Source: Serratia symbiotica (GTDB lineage Bacteria; Pseudomonadota; Gammaproteobacteria; Enterobacterales; Enterobacteriaceae). From it: a DNA stretch of 64,000 bases. The notes under the pieces are model-generated. The model did not search any database. It saw only the letters and a program-made list of their open reading frames with translations, and was not told where the DNA came from. The stretch spans positions 2,542,001-2,606,000 of the forward strand of contig NZ_CP050855.1 of the NCBI RefSeq assembly GCF_000821185.2, written 5' to 3'. Made by a program: the position numbers and the translations under genes. Shown here in pieces: positions 61,850-64,000 of this stretch (within the stretch, counting starts at the first letter, position 1; each line of letters opens with the position of its first letter).

Positions 61850-62947
61850 TTAATTCCCTTCACTTAATTTCCGGCGAGCAATTTCAAGCTCTTGCACCAG
61901 AACATGTCCCATATATTCTTTTAATTCATTAATCAAGCTATCTCGACCTTCTGGCGAGAGAAAAATGCCTGTTGGTAATGTAGAAAATGCCACAATCAAA
62001 ATCTGTAAAAACCGGGCACATCTATCAATACTAAGTACACTCAGGTGTTCTGAGAAAAATACCAGAAGATAATCGTTAAAGCTTTTATGGCTTCGGATGC
62101 CGCGAGTAAATAACTTGCTGAACGCCTTCTCGCCGGATTGGTTAATAAAATCAAACCCAGCATGTTGAAAATGTTGCCTGAACACCCTTTCTACCGATTG
62201 CGTTTCCCGTAATCGACTGATGCGATTGAAGAAATGGCTAAATTCATTGATATTGGAATGGCCTAATGGCAATACCTGCAGGTCATAGGCCAACGCACGC
62301 GTCAGAAAACGCAGGATATTCTCATGTTCATGAGGGGCCTGCTCTTCAGCCCATTGTTCATACAAATAAACAACCGGGCCATCATGGCGAAGAAACTCTC
62401 GATACAGCATGCGCAGATTGCCAGCCGTACGTTGTGTTTTTTGCGCAAAAGCCTTTGCCACCAGGGCAATATTGATCCCAGCTTCTGCGCTACGATCGAG
62501 ATCTTCTGCCTGGAGCTGCTTTTGTAATTCCTTTAGTCTTTCAAGCTGCTTTTCATTCAGCCGCCTACGCTGAATCAGCGCCGCCAATACCATTAATATA
62601 TCACTGGGATCGGCAAAGAACTGCAGTAAACAGGCCCTTATTTGCCGAGGGTTCATCAGCTGCTGACTGAGTGCATCTTCAACGTGGAGAATTTTTTCGT
62701 CGGCCTGACTGTCAAGGATGCGTTCTGCAAACTTCATCCACTCTTCTTGAGCATTGGCCTGCGAGCCACGGCGGCGCACATGGCTGGCGGCGAGCATAGC
62801 CATGGAAGCATATTCATTGTTGTTATTGATAACACCTTGCCCTTGTGCAACTTTGTCAGAATCATCCTCTGCTTTTGCCGCTGGAGCACTTTTATCGCGT
62901 TGTCCTACAATAAAGCGTGCACTGCCTCCCACGGGTATTATTGCCAT
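61850..62947 (-). CDS. invE: Gatekeeper protein InvE (YopN/MxiC family)
   Basis: Encodes 365 residues (Salmonella InvE 372). InvE makes translocators leave before effectors and binds SicA-translocator complexes. The N-terminal region is flexible; helical X-bundle repeats follow (AERILDSQADEKILHVEDALSQ in part; LLQFFADPSDILMVLAALIQRRRL). The C-terminal TyeA-like part is visible (FNDYLLVFFSEHLSVLSIDRCARFLQIL in part). The ATG lies inside the invG 3' end with a 10-base overlap. Order invG-invE-invA is that of SPI-1. Confidence 0.9.
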   Translation of the reverse strand: MAIIPVGGSARFIVGQRDKSAPAAKAEDDSDKVAQGQGVINNNNEYASMAMLAASHVRRRGSQANAQEEWMKFAERILDSQADEKILHVEDALSQQLMNPRQIRACLLQFFADPSDILMVLAALIQRRRLNEKQLERLKELQKQLQAEDLDRSAEAGINIALVAKAFAQKTQRTAGNLRMLYREFLRHDGPVVYLYEQWAEEQAPHEHENILRFLTRALAYDLQVLPLGHSNINEFSHFFNRISRLRETQSVERVFRQHFQHAGFDFINQSGEKAFSKLFTRGIRSHKSFNDYLLVFFSEHLSVLSIDRCARFLQILIVAFSTLPTGIFLSPEGRDSLINELKEYMGHVLVQELEIARRKLSEGN

Positions 62948-64000
62948 GGCTGGCTCACATATTTCTGTAGAAATTGAATGGTACTGTGTAACCGAATATC
63001 GTGCGTGGTTAACCGATCGCTGTCAGAGAACTGACGACCATCCCAGGCCTCGTTTTCATCCAACAAGCGAGGCTGAATCAAAAATATGCGGATCATTTTT
63101 TGTTGATTATTCGATCGAAACTTAAACAGGTTGCCTAATACGGGTATGTCACTGAGAAACGGGATGCGGCTTTCATTGATTTCAGTCTGATCGCGAGTAT
63201 ATCCACCTATCAGAAGACTGCTATTCTTTGCAATCCGCGCGACGGTGTTAATACTAGTGCGATTCACCTGCGGTAACCCCCCGACGTCAGCGGTATTGCC
63301 ACTGCTATCACGGCTCAGTCCCCCGTCTTCAATATTGACCTCCATTTCAACGCTTCTGCTGGCGGAAACACGTGGTAACACACTGATCATCGTGCCATAG
63401 GTCACCTTTTCCAGAGATGCCACCCTTTCACCTTGCAGGCGCGCGTAGAAACTGGTGTTGTTGTCAAACAGCGCCGGAACATTCTCCTGGGTCAAAATCA
63501 CCGGACGTGAGACGATCCGTGCGCTGCCGTTTTTGCTGATAGCATTGATCTGAGCAAGGAACTTGGTGCTATCTGTAAGTGTGCTGCGATTAAAGGTCAC
63601 CTTACCACCACCCGTATCCCAATTTCCGCTCTCCCAACGCACACCAAGATCATCTAATTTGACGCGTACCACGTCAATGATCCATAAGGAAAGCTCTACC
63701 TGTCGTCGGCTGTCATCCAGTGCGTTCACTAATTGGCGAACATAACGAATTTGTTCCGGGCTACCTTTCACCACCAAGCTATTACTATCGGGATAGGCAA
63801 CTAAGGAGAAGTTTTTATTGTGATCTACTGAAGCTTTGCTACCGCCTAATGATGGCGGTTTGGGAAACCCATCCTCAATAGGGTAGGCGTTCCCCTCTTT
63901 AGAATGTATTTTAAGGACATCGTCCCCCTGTGTGCCGCTATTTTTAAATAGTGCGTTGATTGACGATAACATCCCAGGGATAGTGATATTCTGACCCCGC
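62938..64000 (-). CDS. invG: Outer-membrane secretin InvG, C-terminal part (cut by window edge)
   Basis: The frame is open from the window edge (GQNITIPGMLSSINALFK) to the stop at 62938, giving about 353 residues of the C-terminal half of a secretin of normally about 560. The N3 domain (SLVVKGSPEQIRYVRQLVNAL) is followed by the beta-barrel domain: NSTDTG-like LGVRWESGNWDTGGGKV, VLTQENVPALFDNNTSFYARL, and LIGGYTRDQTEINESRIPFLSDIPVLG split over the diagnostic secretin signature, then MIRIFLIQPRLLD. The N-terminus, signal peptide and any invF gene lie outside. Confidence 0.96.
   Translation of the reverse strand, partial: RGQNITIPGMLSSINALFKNSGTQGDDVLKIHSKEGNAYPIEDGFPKPPSLGGSKASVDHNKNFSLVAYPDSNSLVVKGSPEQIRYVRQLVNALDDSRRQVELSLWIIDVVRVKLDDLGVRWESGNWDTGGGKVTFNRSTLTDSTKFLAQINAISKNGSARIVSRPVILTQENVPALFDNNTSFYARLQGERVASLEKVTYGTMISVLPRVSASRSVEMEVNIEDGGLSRDSSGNTADVGGLPQVNRTSINTVARIAKNSSLLIGGYTRDQTEINESRIPFLSDIPVLGNLFKFRSNNQQKMIRIFLIQPRLLDENEAWDGRQFSDSDRLTTHDIRLHSTIQFLQKYVSQPWQ

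Noticed and set aside
45327..64000. Flagellar export genes as an alternative reading of the inv-spa cluster
   Set aside because: A secretin (invG), gatekeeper, tip and translocator proteins, and SicA chaperone are present, and flagellar structural genes are not. It is a virulence-type injectisome.

Overview
The window reads as chromosome of a Yersiniaceae/Enterobacterales bacterium, most plausibly a Serratia that is host-associated and in the course of genome reduction. The core proteins (FbaA, Pgk, TktA, SpeB, ClpB, RluD, BamD, PheA, TyrA, AroF, RplS, TrmD, Ffh, GshA, AlaS, RecA) are easily recognised as enterobacterial. Several of their usual neighbours survive only as eroded pseudogenes (yggE, epd, loiP, yqaA), and every insertion sequence seen is broken. 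The genus is an inference from gene content and order; no search could be run.

Layout. 1-10.4 kb: yggE remnant, mscS, a DUF1345 membrane protein, fbaA-pgk-(epd remnant)-tktA, loiP remnant, rluF and speB. 10.8-16.9 kb: a complete ribosomal RNA operon on the minus strand, with P1/P2 promoters, 16S, tRNA-Ile, tRNA-Ala, 23S, 5S, tRNA-Thr, a second 5S, tRNA-Asp and a terminator. 17-22.3 kb: clpB behind a heat-shock promoter, pgeF, rluD and bamD. 22.3-26.9 kb: aromatic amino acid genes. The pheL leader peptide is cut off from pheA by an IS150-group element lying in the attenuator; aroF-tyrA follow on the other strand. 27.4-34.4 kb: ydiY, the rpsP-rimM-trmD-rplS operon, ffh, ypjD and the corB/yfjD homologue. 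34.4-44.1 kb: an IS256 fragment, gshA, a yqaA remnant, yqaB, two tRNA-Arg and one tRNA-Ser, csrA, alaS, recX, recA with its SOS promoter, and pncC.

44.2-64 kb: a broken IS66 transposase gene, then an apparently intact SPI-1-type (Inv-Spa / Mxi-Spa / Ysa class) type III secretion cluster on the minus strand. In transcription order it runs invG (cut by the window edge), invE, invA, invB, invC, spaM, spaN, spaO, spaP, spaQ, spaR, spaS, sicA, sipB, sipC, sipD, sipA, iacP. These encode the outer-membrane secretin, gatekeeper, export gate, a chaperone, ATPase and stalk, needle-length regulator, sorting platform, export apparatus and switch protein, translocator chaperone, the three translocators, an effector and an acyl carrier protein. 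The needle, inner ring and regulator genes (prg/org, invF, hilA types) are not in the window. Gene order matches Salmonella SPI-1 throughout, and none of the 18 genes shows a frameshift or premature stop, which contrasts strongly with the decay elsewhere. spaO carries a well-placed internal start for a short C-terminal product.
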